A program made the translations under genes and the position numbers. Shown here in pieces: positions 15,735-27,177 of a DNA stretch of 33,538 nt. How positions within the stretch are numbered: the stretch's first letter is position 1; each line of letters begins with the position of its first letter. The notes under the pieces are model-generated. The model saw only the letters and a list, made by a program, of their open reading frames with translations, searched no databases and had not been told where the DNA came from. The stretch comes from Paracoccaceae bacterium (GTDB taxonomy: Bacteria; Pseudomonadota; Alphaproteobacteria; Rhodobacterales; Rhodobacteraceae): assembly GCA_021741465.1 (NCBI GenBank), contig JAIOXV010000015.1:1-33538 (forward strand), in the 5' to 3' direction.

Positions 15735-15820
15735 ACGCGGCCTGCGCGGCAGAGATGGCAGCCGAGTAAACGCGGCCTGCGGGGCGGAAATGTCAGCCGG
15801 GTAAACTCGGCCTGAGGGAG
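15716..15820 (+). repeat. Three tandem 35-bp repeats spanning the sga stop codon
   Basis: Units at 15716, 15751 and 15786 share AGAGATGGCAGCCGAGTAAACGCGGCCTG. Copies 1 and 2 differ at one base; copy 3 is more diverged. The first copy encodes the last residues and stop of sga. The last copy supplies the GGGAGG ribosome binding site of mtkA. Each copy keeps a TAA. Confidence 0.9.
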
Positions 15821-15826
15821 GAAAGA

Positions 15827-17023
15827 ATGGATATTCACGAATATCAGGCCAAAGAGATATTGGCGAAGTTCGGCGTGGCGGTTCCTCCTGGGGGGCTGGC
15901 CTATAGCCCCGAACAGGCGGCCTACCGTGCACGCGAGCTGGGCGGAAATCGCTGGATCGTAAAGGCGCAGGTTCATGCAGGCGGGCGCGGCAAAGCCGGC
16001 GGCGTGAAGCTGTGCAATTCCGAGCATGAGATTCAGGATGCCACCAACGACATGTTCGGCCAAAAGCTGGTGACGCATCAGACCGGCGCCGAAGGCAAGG
16101 GAATCTACCGCGTTTACGTCGAAAGCGCGGTAGACTTTAACCGCGAGATCTATCTGGGCTTTGTGCTGGACCGTTCAACCCAGCGCATCATGATTGTCGC
16201 CTCTTCGGAAGGCGGCATGGAGATCGAAGAAATCTCGTCGCAACGGCCCGACTCGATCGTGCGTTCGACCGTGGAACCTGCGGTTGGTCTGCAAGAGTTT
16301 CAGGCCCGCGAAATTTCCTATGCCCTTGGCATCCCCACCGCGCTAACCCAGCAAATGGTGCGCACGCTGCAAGGCTGCTACCGCGCCTTCCGCGATCTGG
16401 ATGCCACGATGGTGGAAATCAACCCGCTGGTCATCACCGCCGACAACCGCATTCTTGCGCTTGATGCCAAGATGACCTTCGACACCAACGCGCTTTTCCG
16501 TCACCCGCAGGTGGCCGAGCTGCGCGACAAATCGCAAGAAGACCCGCGCGAAAGCCGCGCGGCTGACCGGGGGCTGGCCTATATCGGCCTGTCCGGCAAC
16601 ATCGGCTGCATCGTGAACGGTGCGGGCCTTGCCATGGCCACGATGGACACCATCAAACTTGCCGGGGGCGAGCCTGCGAACTTCCTCGACATCGGCGGCG
16701 GTGCCACGCCAGAGCGTGTGGCCAAGGCGTTTCGTCTGGTGATGTCGGATGAGAATGTCGAAGCCATTCTCGTGAACATCTTCGCGGGCATCAACCGCTG
16801 TGACTGGGTGGCAGAAGGCGTGGTTCAGGCGCTGACGGCAAACCCGGTGAATGTGCCCGTGATCGTGCGCCTGTCGGGCACCAATGTTGAAGAAGGTCAG
16901 AAGATCCTTGCCAAATCGGGGCTGCCAATCATTCGCGCCAACACCCTGATGGAGGCGGCCGAACGCGCCGTCATCGCCTGGAAGAACGACCGCAAGCAGA
17001 ACACCACCGTGAGGGCCATCTGA
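15827..17023 (+). CDS. mtkA: Malate thiokinase (malate-CoA ligase) beta subunit
   Basis: With MtkB it activates malate to malyl-CoA using ATP and CoA, the step before malyl-CoA lyase. The 398-residue protein has the ATP-grasp N-terminus of SucC-like ligases ([32 protein letters not shown]) and a C-terminal ligase domain ([43 protein letters not shown]). These segments follow Methylobacterium MtkA more closely than succinyl-CoA synthetase, as does the serine-cycle context. The ribosome binding site GGAGG comes from the third 35-bp repeat. The stop overlaps the mtkB start by one base (TGATG). Confidence 0.93.
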   Translation: MDIHEYQAKEILAKFGVAVPPGGLAYSPEQAAYRARELGGNRWIVKAQVHAGGRGKAGGVKLCNSEHEIQDATNDMFGQKLVTHQTGAEGKGIYRVYVESAVDFNREIYLGFVLDRSTQRIMIVASSEGGMEIEEISSQRPDSIVRSTVEPAVGLQEFQAREISYALGIPTALTQQMVRTLQGCYRAFRDLDATMVEINPLVITADNRILALDAKMTFDTNALFRHPQVAELRDKSQEDPRESRAADRGLAYIGLSGNIGCIVNGAGLAMATMDTIKLAGGEPANFLDIGGGATPERVAKAFRLVMSDENVEAILVNIFAGINRCDWVAEGVVQALTANPVNVPVIVRLSGTNVEEGQKILAKSGLPIIRANTLMEAAERAVIAWKNDRKQNTTVRAI

Positions 17024-17916
17024 TGAGCATCCTTCTTGATCGCGCCAGCCGTGTCATCGTGCAAGGCATCACCGGCCGCATGGCCCAGTTCCACACCAAG
17101 GAAATGCTGGATTACGGCACCAATGTTGTCGGTGGCGTTGTTCCCGGCAAGGGCGGGGAAACCGTGTTCGGCATTCCGGTCTTCGATACGGTGAAACAGG
17201 CTGTGGCCGCGACCGGGGCCGACACCAGCCTTGTGTTCGTGCCGCCCCCCTTTGCGGCCGACAGCATCATGGAAGCCGCCGATGCGGGCATCCGCTATTG
17301 CGTCTGCATCACCGACGGCATTCCGGCGCAGGACATGATCTTGGTCAAGCGCTATATGATGCGCTACCCGCGCGAGCGGCGCATGGTGCTGACCGGCCCG
17401 AATTGCGCCGGCACCATCAGCCCCGGCAAGGCGCTGCTTGGCATCATGCCCGGCCATATCTATCTGCCCGGCAATGTCGGCATTGTCAGCCGCTCTGGCA
17501 CCTTGGGATATGAGGCGGCCCAGCAGTTGAAAGACCGCGGCATCGGCGTGTCCACCAGCGTTGGCATCGGGGGCGATCCGATCAACGGTTCCAGCTTCCG
17601 TGATATTCTGGAACGGTTCGAAGCCGATCCCGACACCCATGTGATCTGCATGATCGGCGAAATCGGTGGCCCGCAAGAGGCCGAAGCTGCCGCTTACATT
17701 CAGGAACACATGACCAAACCGGTCATCGCCTATATCGCGGGTCTGACAGCCCCCAAGGGCCGCACGATGGGCCATGCCGGGGCGATCATTTCGGCCTTTG
17801 GCGAAAGCGCTTCGGAAAAGGTGGAAATCCTGTCCGATGCGGGTGTCACCGTTGCTGAAAACCCCTCGGTCATCGGCGAGACGGTCGCGCGCGTGATCGC
17901 CAAGCGCGCAGCCTGA
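17023..17916 (+). CDS. mtkB: Malate thiokinase alpha subunit
   Basis: This 297-residue SucD-like subunit binds CoA in an N-terminal Rossmann domain ([31 protein letters not shown]). It carries the phospho-histidine in MGHAGAI (His251). [13 protein letters not shown] and [11 protein letters not shown] are typical of the family. Together with MtkA it forms the heterotetrameric malate-CoA ligase. The TGATG overlap with mtkA ensures balanced translation of the two subunits. All catalytic elements appear intact. Confidence 0.93.
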   Translation: MSILLDRASRVIVQGITGRMAQFHTKEMLDYGTNVVGGVVPGKGGETVFGIPVFDTVKQAVAATGADTSLVFVPPPFAADSIMEAADAGIRYCVCITDGIPAQDMILVKRYMMRYPRERRMVLTGPNCAGTISPGKALLGIMPGHIYLPGNVGIVSRSGTLGYEAAQQLKDRGIGVSTSVGIGGDPINGSSFRDILERFEADPDTHVICMIGEIGGPQEAEAAAYIQEHMTKPVIAYIAGLTAPKGRTMGHAGAIISAFGESASEKVEILSDAGVTVAENPSVIGETVARVIAKRAA

Positions 17917-17927
17917 CGGAGGGCATG

Positions 17928-18899
17928 ATGGCAAAACCCAAGGTCCTTGTGACGCGGCGCTGGCCGCAGGCGGTGGAAGCGAAGATGGCGCAGGTCTTTG
18001 ATCTGAGCTTGAACACCTCTGACACCCCGCTGAGCGAGGCGGATTTTCACGGTGCGCTGGGTCAGTATGATGCGATCCTGCCCACAGTGACCGACCGCCT
18101 GCCTGCCGCAGTCTTTGATTGCAGCACGCCGCGCACAAGGATCTTGGCCAATTACGGTGTGGGCTTTGCCCATATCGACACCGCCGCCGCAAAAGACCGC
18201 GGTATCGCGGTGACCAATACGCCCGACGTGGTGTCCGAATGCACCGCCGATATCGCCATGACCTTGATCCTGATGGTGGCGCGCCGTGCTGGCGAAGGTG
18301 AGCGCGAGTTGCGTGCCGGCCAATGGACAGGTTGGCGCCCGACGCACATGATCGGCACCAAGGTATCGGGTGCGACGCTGGGCATCATTGGCTTTGGCCG
18401 GATCGGCCAAGCCATGGCGCAGCGCGCGCATTTCGGCTTTGGCATGAAGACCATCGTGCAAAACCGCTCGGCCGTGCCGGCCGAGGTGTTGGCGCGCTAC
18501 AACGCAGTTCAGGTGCCGACAGTCGAAGACCTGCTGCCGCAATGCGATTTTGTGTCGCTGCACTGCCCCGGCGGCGCAACCAACCGCCATCTTATCAACG
18601 CGCGTCGACTGGATCTGATGCGGCCGGGCGCGTTTCTTATCAACACCGCGCGCGGCGAAGTGGTGGACGAACATGCGCTGGCCCAGGCGCTGTGGTTTGG
18701 TACCATTGGTGGCGCGGGGCTTGATGTGTTTGAACGCGAGCCGAAGATTCCGGCCGAGCTTTTGGAGTCTGACAATCTGGTTCTCTTGCCGCATCTGGGG
18801 TCTGCCACCCGCGAAACCCGCGAGGCGATGGGCTTTCGTGTGCTGGAAAACCTGTCAGACTTTTTCGATGGCCGCCAACCGCGCGACCGGGTCGCCTGA
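17928..18899 (+). CDS. hprA: Hydroxypyruvate reductase (D-2-hydroxyacid dehydrogenase)
   Basis: It reduces hydroxypyruvate to D-glycerate between Sga and GckA. Two adjacent ATGs exist. The second (17928) is five bases from GGAGG, whereas the first (17925) is too close, so I use the second (323 residues). The family landmarks are LANYGVGFAHID, the Rossmann loop GFGRIGQAMAQ, NTARGEVVDE with the catalytic Arg, the Glu in VFEREP, and LLPHLGSATRETR with the catalytic His. After strand beta-2 the sequence is VQNRS, with no acidic residue, which suggests that NADPH is used rather than NADH. It follows mtkB by about ten bases in the same operon. Confidence 0.9.
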   Translation: MAKPKVLVTRRWPQAVEAKMAQVFDLSLNTSDTPLSEADFHGALGQYDAILPTVTDRLPAAVFDCSTPRTRILANYGVGFAHIDTAAAKDRGIAVTNTPDVVSECTADIAMTLILMVARRAGEGERELRAGQWTGWRPTHMIGTKVSGATLGIIGFGRIGQAMAQRAHFGFGMKTIVQNRSAVPAEVLARYNAVQVPTVEDLLPQCDFVSLHCPGGATNRHLINARRLDLMRPGAFLINTARGEVVDEHALAQALWFGTIGGAGLDVFEREPKIPAELLESDNLVLLPHLGSATRETREAMGFRVLENLSDFFDGRQPRDRVA

Positions 18900-18902
18900 C
18901 CC

Positions 18903-21578
<2,676 letters not shown>

Positions 21579-21595
21579 ACAGAGGACATTATCCC

Positions 21596-22894
21596 ATGAA
21601 CATCTCTACCAACATGACCACCGGTTTCTTCACCGAAAGCCTTTCCACCCGTGACCCCGAGATTTTCGGTGCTGTGACGCAAGAGCTTGGCCGTCAGCGC
21701 CATGAGATCGAGCTGATTGCCTCGGAAAACATCGTGTCGCGCGCCGTGATGGAGGCGCAGGGTTCGGTGATGACCAACAAATACGCCGAAGGCTATGCCG
21801 GAAAGCGCTATTACGGTGGCTGCCAGTTTGTCGACATCGCCGAAACGCTGGCGATGGAGCGGGCCTGCAAGCTGTTCAACTGCAGTTTTGCCAATGTGCA
21901 GCCCAACTCGGGGTCGCAGGCCAACCAGGGCGTGTTTCAGGCGCTGATCCAGCCCGGCGACACGATTTTGGGCATGAGCCTTGATGCTGGCGGCCACCTG
22001 ACCCATGGTGCCGCGCCGAACCAGTCGGGCAAATGGTTCAACGCCATTCAGTATGGCGTGCGCCCGCAGGACAGCCAGCTCGACTATGACCAGCTTGCCG
22101 CCCTTGCCACCGAGCACAAGCCCAAGCTCATCATCGCCGGCGGCTCGGCCATTCCGCGCATCATCGATTTTGCCCGCATGCGCGAGATTGCCGACAGCGT
22201 TGGCGCCTATCTTCTGGTCGACATGGCCCACTTTGCCGGGCTGATTGCGGCCGGGCTTTACCCCAGCCCCTTCCCGCATGCCCATGTGGCGACCACCACC
22301 ACCCACAAAACCCTGCGCGGCCCGCGCGGTGGCATGATCCTGACCAATGATGAGGCGATTGCCAAAAAGGTCAACTCGGCGATTTTCCCCGGCATTCAGG
22401 GCGGCCCCTTGATGCATGTGATCGCGGCCAAGGCGGTGGCCTTTGGCGAAGCGCTGCGGCCTGACTTCAAGGATTATCAGGTTCAGGTGGTGAAGAACGC
22501 CCAGGCGCTGGCAGCTCAGCTGATGAAGGGTGGCTTGGATATCGTGACCGGGGGCACCGACACGCACCTGATGCTGGTTGATTTGCGCCCCAAGTGCGTG
22601 AAGGGCAATGCCACCGAAAAGGCCCTTGGCCGTGCCCATATCACCTGCAACAAGAACGGCATCCCGTTTGATTCCGAAAAGCCGACCGTCACTTCGGGTG
22701 TGCGTCTTGGCACCCCTGCGGGCACCACCCGCGGCTTTGCCGAAGCCGAGTTCCGTCTGATCGGGGACTGGATTGTCGAAGTGGTCGACGGTCTGGCCAA
22801 GAACGGCGAAGACGGCAATGGCGCGGTTGAAGCCGCCGTCAAAGCCAAGGTCGAGGCGCTGTGCGAGCGTTTCCCGATCTATCCGACGCTGTAA
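21596..22894 (+). CDS. glyA: Serine hydroxymethyltransferase
   Basis: It condenses glycine with methylene-tetrahydrofolate to serine, the entry of the C1 unit into the serine cycle. The track starts at 21566; the ATG at 21596, behind AGAGGA, gives 432 residues, which fits the family. Motifs are [51 protein letters not shown], and the PLP lysine Lys238 in [14 protein letters not shown]. It lies 17 bases after ppc and is the last gene of the operon, directly before a strong terminator. A second, housekeeping glyA may exist elsewhere. Confidence 0.95.
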   Translation: MNISTNMTTGFFTESLSTRDPEIFGAVTQELGRQRHEIELIASENIVSRAVMEAQGSVMTNKYAEGYAGKRYYGGCQFVDIAETLAMERACKLFNCSFANVQPNSGSQANQGVFQALIQPGDTILGMSLDAGGHLTHGAAPNQSGKWFNAIQYGVRPQDSQLDYDQLAALATEHKPKLIIAGGSAIPRIIDFARMREIADSVGAYLLVDMAHFAGLIAAGLYPSPFPHAHVATTTTHKTLRGPRGGMILTNDEAIAKKVNSAIFPGIQGGPLMHVIAAKAVAFGEALRPDFKDYQVQVVKNAQALAAQLMKGGLDIVTGGTDTHLMLVDLRPKCVKGNATEKALGRAHITCNKNGIPFDSEKPTVTSGVRLGTPAGTTRGFAEAEFRLIGDWIVEVVDGLAKNGEDGNGAVEAAVKAKVEALCERFPIYPTL

Positions 22895-22905
22895 GCACCG
22901 GTTCC

Positions 22906-22951
22906 ATCCCAAAGAAAAGGCCCCGCTTCGGCGGGGCCTTTTCTTTGGGAT
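22906..22951. terminator. Bidirectional terminator with perfect 21-bp stem
   Basis: ATCCCAAAGAAAAGGCCCCGC, a UUCG-type tetraloop, and its exact complement form a 21-bp stem. The stem ends in A- and T-rich flanks on both strands. It separates the glyA operon (plus) from the amidohydrolase end of the minus operon and should serve both. Confidence 0.9.
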
Positions 22952-22985
22952 CAGGCAAAAGCATCAGGCGCAGCAACGCCCGCTC

Positions 22986-24590
22986 TTACGCCTGCCAGAC
23001 GGGATTTCCCTTGAACAGCGTCAGCAAGACGCGGGTGGCGGAAATCTCTTGTGGCGGGCAGGTAAAGATATCGCGGTCCAGCATGATAAGGTCGGCGGAA
23101 AAACCGGGGCGCAATTGCCCGGTATAGCCCGCCCGCCAGACCGCCCGCGCCGCGTGGGTGGTATAGCCTGCAACGCATTCTGCGATGGTCAACGCCTGAT
23201 CGGCGTAAAACGGCGGCTTTGGCTGGTCAATCATGCGGGCCTGCCGGGTGATCGCGGTTTGCATGATTTCAAACGGGTTGAGCGTGCTGACCGACCAATC
23301 CGACGACAGGCACCAATCTGCCCCGGCATTCAACATCTTGCGAAACGCATAGGTGTCGGGGTGCCTTTCGGGGCCGATCATGTCCAAGGCGATATCGGGG
23401 ATTTCAGGGTCTAGCTGGGCCCAAAGCGGCTGAATATTGGCGGTGGCAAGCTGCGCAAGCCGGACATGATCGGCCGGATCAGTCAGTTGCAGATGGGTCA
23501 GTTGGTGCTGGGCCGGCCAGGGGCCATTTGCTGCGCGGGCGGCTTGCAGCCCATCCAGCGCCCGCCGGGCGGCGGCATCTCCGATGACATGCACATGAAT
23601 GGCAAAACGCGCCGCATCCAGCGCGGTGAAAAGGGCGTTCGTCTGATCGGCGCTGAACATGCAGGCCGCATTGCCGGGCTGATCGGCATAGTCTGCCAGC
23701 AAGGCGGCAGTGCGGTTTTCAAAGATGCCATCCATGAAGAACTTGGCAGACTGGATGTGGAAATCCGGCCCATGATGGGCCGCGCGCAGGGCAGAAAGCC
23801 GGGCCACAGCCGATGCGGGCGTATCGGCTTCGGTCACCTGCACCGCCCCCGCCACCCGCAAGCTGAGCCGCCCTGCCGCCGCAGCCCGGCCATAGACTTC
23901 GGCATCTTCTGCCGTGACCTTGGGGTCAAGCACGCCGGTCAGGCCATGGGCATTGGCATGGGCCTGCCCGGTCGCAAGCCCTTCGGTCAGATGGTTGGCG
24001 TCAAGCTGCGGCAGGCGGGCGTTGGCCCAGCCGATTGCCTCTTCATGCAGCATGCCCGTGGCCCTGCCGGCACCATCGCGCAGGATGTGGCCGTTCGGTG
24101 GGTCTGGGGTGTCATCCGTAATTCCGGCAATCGCCAAGGCGCGGCTGTTCAGGCAGGCGTTGTGAAAGCTGCTGTCATAGGCCAGCGCGGGCCGATCTGC
24201 GATTGCCCTGTCCAACACGGCCGCTGTTAGATTGTGGTCACCAAAAAGACCGGGCTGCCAACCCGATCCGGTGACCAGCCCCAGGTCAGGCCGCTTGGCG
24301 GCATGGGCGGCCATCGCGGCAATCAGGCATTCGATGTTTGGCACATCGTAAAGCTGCGCCGAGGTTGCAAGTTCGGTGCCCCCGGAAAGCAGGTGAATAT
24401 GGGCATCCTGAAAGCCGGGCAGCACCAGATTGCCATGCGCGTTGATCCGGCGGGTCTTTTTGGCCACGGCAGGCGGGGTGCCAAGGCCAAGCGCAGCAAT
24501 CAGGCCATCGCGGATCAACAGCCAATCGGCATGGGGGTGGGTCGGGTCCATGCTGCGGATCTTGGCATTGTAGACAAGGGTTTCAGACAT
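22986..24590 (-). CDS. Amidohydrolase family 3 (YtcJ-like)
   Basis: This 534-residue metal-dependent hydrolase of the amidohydrolase superfamily shows the N-terminal beta-sandwich (ETLVYNAKIRSMDP, INAHGNLVLPGF), then the metal-binding FQDAHIHLLSGG (His64, His66), HVHVIGDAAARRAL, the His in THLQLTDPAD, and the catalytic Asp in CLSSDWSVSTLNPFE. YtcJ-like members hydrolyse amide or related C-N bonds of unknown small molecules. It is the last gene of the operon, and its start overlaps the upstream cupin gene by eight bases (ATGTCTGA). The context suggests it acts late in breakdown of the compound imported by the ABC system. No signal peptide is seen. Confidence 0.82.
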   Translation of the reverse strand: MSETLVYNAKIRSMDPTHPHADWLLIRDGLIAALGLGTPPAVAKKTRRINAHGNLVLPGFQDAHIHLLSGGTELATSAQLYDVPNIECLIAAMAAHAAKRPDLGLVTGSGWQPGLFGDHNLTAAVLDRAIADRPALAYDSSFHNACLNSRALAIAGITDDTPDPPNGHILRDGAGRATGMLHEEAIGWANARLPQLDANHLTEGLATGQAHANAHGLTGVLDPKVTAEDAEVYGRAAAAGRLSLRVAGAVQVTEADTPASAVARLSALRAAHHGPDFHIQSAKFFMDGIFENRTAALLADYADQPGNAACMFSADQTNALFTALDAARFAIHVHVIGDAAARRALDGLQAARAANGPWPAQHQLTHLQLTDPADHVRLAQLATANIQPLWAQLDPEIPDIALDMIGPERHPDTYAFRKMLNAGADWCLSSDWSVSTLNPFEIMQTAITRQARMIDQPKPPFYADQALTIAECVAGYTTHAARAVWRAGYTGQLRPGFSADLIMLDRDIFTCPPQEISATRVLLTLFKGNPVWQA

Positions 24591-25434
24591 GCTGATCTTG
24601 CTCCAGATCGGCCCAATCCGCGGCGGGGATGATGCGGGCGGGCAGGTCAGCGGCTTGCGCCCGGTAAATCAACGCCAAGAAAGGCACCCGGCCGGTTTGG
24701 GCCAAAAGGGGGCGGTCAGGCGCAAGCCAGACCGGGGAGGGTGCCGCTTTTGTCGTAAGGTTACGCGCCGGGCCAAAGCGCCAACGCTGCGGCCCCGTCA
24801 GCGGCGCGTAAAGCGTGGCCCCAAGGTGACGATGATCGCGCAAGAGTTGGCCGGGGGCAATCAGCAAAAGGCCAAATGCACTGGCTTTGTCATCGCCGCC
24901 TACGAGCGGTGCATAGGCATGGTTGGCCGCAAGCTGTGCGCCGAAATCCTGCCCGGTAAAGGCGGGATGGTGGGTCCAGCGCAGTTGTGGCGCGGCGGTG
25001 GCAATGGCATCCGACAGCACGGTCTGCGCCAAAGCCATGGCGTGACGCGCCGCGTCAAGCCACTGCGCGGCCACGGCCTGCGCTGCGGCATCTTCTGCCA
25101 CCGGCGGGGCAGCCCGCCTTGGCGCGAGGGGCAGTGCCGCCCGCAACTCTGCCGCGCCGGGATGGTCCAGCGCCAAAAGATGCACCCGCGCGGCTCGGTA
25201 AAGCCTTGCCAATGGCAACAGCTCTGCGGCTTTCCAGCCGGGGGTGGGCAAGCCGCGTTCGGCCAACATCGGTGCGGGGTCGCGCCCGTCATGGGCGGCG
25301 GCGATGCGGTAAACTTCAAGCTGGGCTTCCGAGATCTGCCCGTCGCGCCACAATGCCATTGCCGCACCATAGCGCACCCGCCCAGAGCCGGCTTGGCCAA
25401 TCGGGCAGGCAAGATGCTCGAACGCGTCAATCAT
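24583..25434 (-). CDS. DMSP-lyase-family cupin protein with altered metal site
   Basis: The start at 25434 overlaps the permease stop (ATGATTGA); the track start at 25464 is ten codons too long. The 283-residue protein has an unrecognised helical N-terminus (1-~115). It is followed by a region resembling the dimethylsulfoniopropionate lyase family: LRWTHHPAFTGQDF, NHAYAPLVG, GLLLIAPGQLLRDHRHLGATLYAPLTG, and a closing strand with LLAQTGRVPFLALIY. His201 and His203 of the cupin are kept, but the usual Glu ligand is Thr207 and the distal His is Leu243. It probably lacks normal lyase activity. It could be a binding protein, an altered enzyme or an accessory factor. Family placement is by motif reading only. 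Confidence 0.55.
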   Translation of the reverse strand: MIDAFEHLACPIGQAGSGRVRYGAAMALWRDGQISEAQLEVYRIAAAHDGRDPAPMLAERGLPTPGWKAAELLPLARLYRAARVHLLALDHPGAAELRAALPLAPRRAAPPVAEDAAAQAVAAQWLDAARHAMALAQTVLSDAIATAAPQLRWTHHPAFTGQDFGAQLAANHAYAPLVGGDDKASAFGLLLIAPGQLLRDHRHLGATLYAPLTGPQRWRFGPARNLTTKAAPSPVWLAPDRPLLAQTGRVPFLALIYRAQAADLPARIIPAADWADLEQDQHV

Positions 25435-26266
25435 TGGTGCGGTAGGCCAACCGGCTGTCCGCAAGGCGGCGCTTTTCGCTGCGCATCATCAAGACCCCGG
25501 CGGGGACGACTCCCAGCCCCACAACAAGCACCATCAGCGTTGCCAGTGCATTGATATCGGGGGTCACGCCAAGCTTGACCTTGGACCAGATCAGCAACGG
25601 CAGGGTGGTCGATCCAGGCCCGGTGGTGAAAGAGGTGATGACCACATCATCAAGCGAAATGGTGAAGGCCAAAAGCCAGCCTGAAAGAATGGCAGGAAAG
25701 ATCGTCGGCAGTGTCACATCCAGCATCACCTGCCAGGGCCGACTGCCCAGATCCATCGCCGCCTCTTCAATCGCGCGATCAGATTGCACCATGCGCGCCT
25801 GAATGATGGTGGTCACGAAGACCATGGAAAACGTGATATGCGCCAGCGTGATGGTGGTGAACCCGCGCGCACCTGGCCAGCCGATCCAATCGGCCATCAT
25901 GATAAAGAAGATCAGCGATGAAATGCCGGTGATCACCTCGGGCATCACCAGCGGGGCCGTAACAAGGCCGGAAAACAGCAAGCGGCCGCGAAAGCGGGTA
26001 AAGCGGGCCAAGACAATGCCCGCCATGGTGCCCAAGATCGTGGCGAAGGTTGCCGACACCACGGCGATCTTAAGCGACAGCAGCAACGCCGCGATCACTT
26101 GTTTGTTCGAAAACAGCGAAACATACCATTTGGTGGAAAATCCGCCCCAGACCGTTGCCAAGCGCGAAGCGTTGAAACTGTAGACGATCATCGACAGGAT
26201 CGGGATATAGAAAAACGCGAAGCCAAAGCACAGCACGGTTATCAAGAACACGGGGCGTCGGTTCAT
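25427..26266 (-). CDS. potC: ABC transporter permease, PotC-like
   Basis: The listed start (26365) adds 33 Gly-rich residues that belong to another frame. The ATG at 26266, overlapping the upstream permease stop by ATGA, gives 279 residues. There are six hydrophobic helices. The coupling loop carries the EAA signature (EEAAMDLGSRPWQVMLDVTLP), and the helix FTISLDDVVITSF is typical of PotC/PotI polyamine permeases. It forms the inner-membrane channel with the PotB-like protein. Substrate specificity comes from the binding protein, so 'pot' here means family, not proven polyamine transport. Confidence 0.88.
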   Translation of the reverse strand: MNRRPVFLITVLCFGFAFFYIPILSMIVYSFNASRLATVWGGFSTKWYVSLFSNKQVIAALLLSLKIAVVSATFATILGTMAGIVLARFTRFRGRLLFSGLVTAPLVMPEVITGISSLIFFIMMADWIGWPGARGFTTITLAHITFSMVFVTTIIQARMVQSDRAIEEAAMDLGSRPWQVMLDVTLPTIFPAILSGWLLAFTISLDDVVITSFTTGPGSTTLPLLIWSKVKLGVTPDINALATLMVLVVGLGVVPAGVLMMRSEKRRLADSRLAYRTND

Positions 26267-27177
26267 TTCGTGCCCTCCGCCCGGGCCTGATAATGGCTGT
26301 AAAGCATGGTCGGCCCGACCATCAGCACCAACAGCACCACCGCCACCGCCGAGGCCATGGGCCAATCGCGTGCCGAAGAAAACTCATCCGAAATCAGCCG
26401 CCCGATCATCGGCGATGAGGCATCCCCAACCAGCGAAGGAATGACCAATTCGCCCGCCGCCGGGATGAACACCAGCATGCCCCCCGCAATGATGCCGGGA
26501 ACCGATTGGGGCAGCGTGACATCGCGAAACACCTGCCAGGGACGGCTGCCAAGATCCATCGCGGCCTCGTCCAGCACCGGGTCCAGCCGCTCAAGGCTGG
26601 CGTACAAGGGCAAGATCATGAAGGGCAGGTAGGTGTAGACCATCACCAGCACCACCGCGAAATTCGAGTTCATCATCGGAATGGATTTCACGGCCCAATC
26701 CATTGGCACCAAAAGGTTCCATCCATCGGTCAAAAGCCCGTTGAACCACGAGTTTTTGCCCATCAATCCCATCCAGGCATAAACCCGCAGCAGAAAAGAG
26801 GTCCAAAAGGGCAGGATCACCAGCATCAGAAGGATGTTGCGCCAGCTTTTCGAAACGCGCGTCAGCCCCAGCGCCATCGGATAGCCAAGCAGCAGGCACA
26901 GCATCATCGCCACACCGGCATTGCCAACCGAGGTCAGAAAAGCGCGCAGATAAAGCCCATCGGTCAGAACCCGCACATAGGCCTGTCCGTTCACCCAAGG
27001 ATGATCGCCACCAAAGGAAAAAGGCGGGGCGGTGGGGGTTTTGGTGGCAAGGCTCATCGCCACCACGATCAGAAAGGGCAAAAGGAACAGGGCCAAAAGC
27101 CACAGATAGGGCAGGCCGATCAGCATGGCGGCAAAGCCGCGGCGGTCGAACCATTGTGAAATGCGCCCCATTGCCAT
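26263..27177 (-). CDS. potB: ABC transporter permease, PotB-like
   Basis: This 304-residue inner-membrane permease has six helices. A cytoplasmic N-terminus is followed by FAAMLIGLPYLWLLALFLLPFLIVVAMSL, a periplasmic loop, and the EAA motif DEAAMDLGSRPWQVFRDVTLP that contacts the ATPase. GELVIPSLVGD is typical of PotB/PotH. The gene starts directly at the end of the ATPase gene and overlaps the next permease by four bases, as expected for a strictly coupled importer operon. Confidence 0.9.
   Translation of the reverse strand: MAMGRISQWFDRRGFAAMLIGLPYLWLLALFLLPFLIVVAMSLATKTPTAPPFSFGGDHPWVNGQAYVRVLTDGLYLRAFLTSVGNAGVAMMLCLLLGYPMALGLTRVSKSWRNILLMLVILPFWTSFLLRVYAWMGLMGKNSWFNGLLTDGWNLLVPMDWAVKSIPMMNSNFAVVLVMVYTYLPFMILPLYASLERLDPVLDEAAMDLGSRPWQVFRDVTLPQSVPGIIAGGMLVFIPAAGELVIPSLVGDASSPMIGRLISDEFSSARDWPMASAVAVVLLVLMVGPTMLYSHYQARAEGTK

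Noticed and set aside
15716-15820. CRISPR array
   Set aside because: The repeats are directly tandem without spacers and overlap a gene end.
14442-15932. 496-aa minus-strand ORF
   Set aside because: It is antisense to sga and the 35-bp repeats; no recognisable domain.
15827-17916. Succinyl-CoA synthetase (sucCD)
   Set aside because: Sequence details follow malate thiokinase, and the genes sit inside a serine-cycle operon with malyl-CoA lyase nearby.
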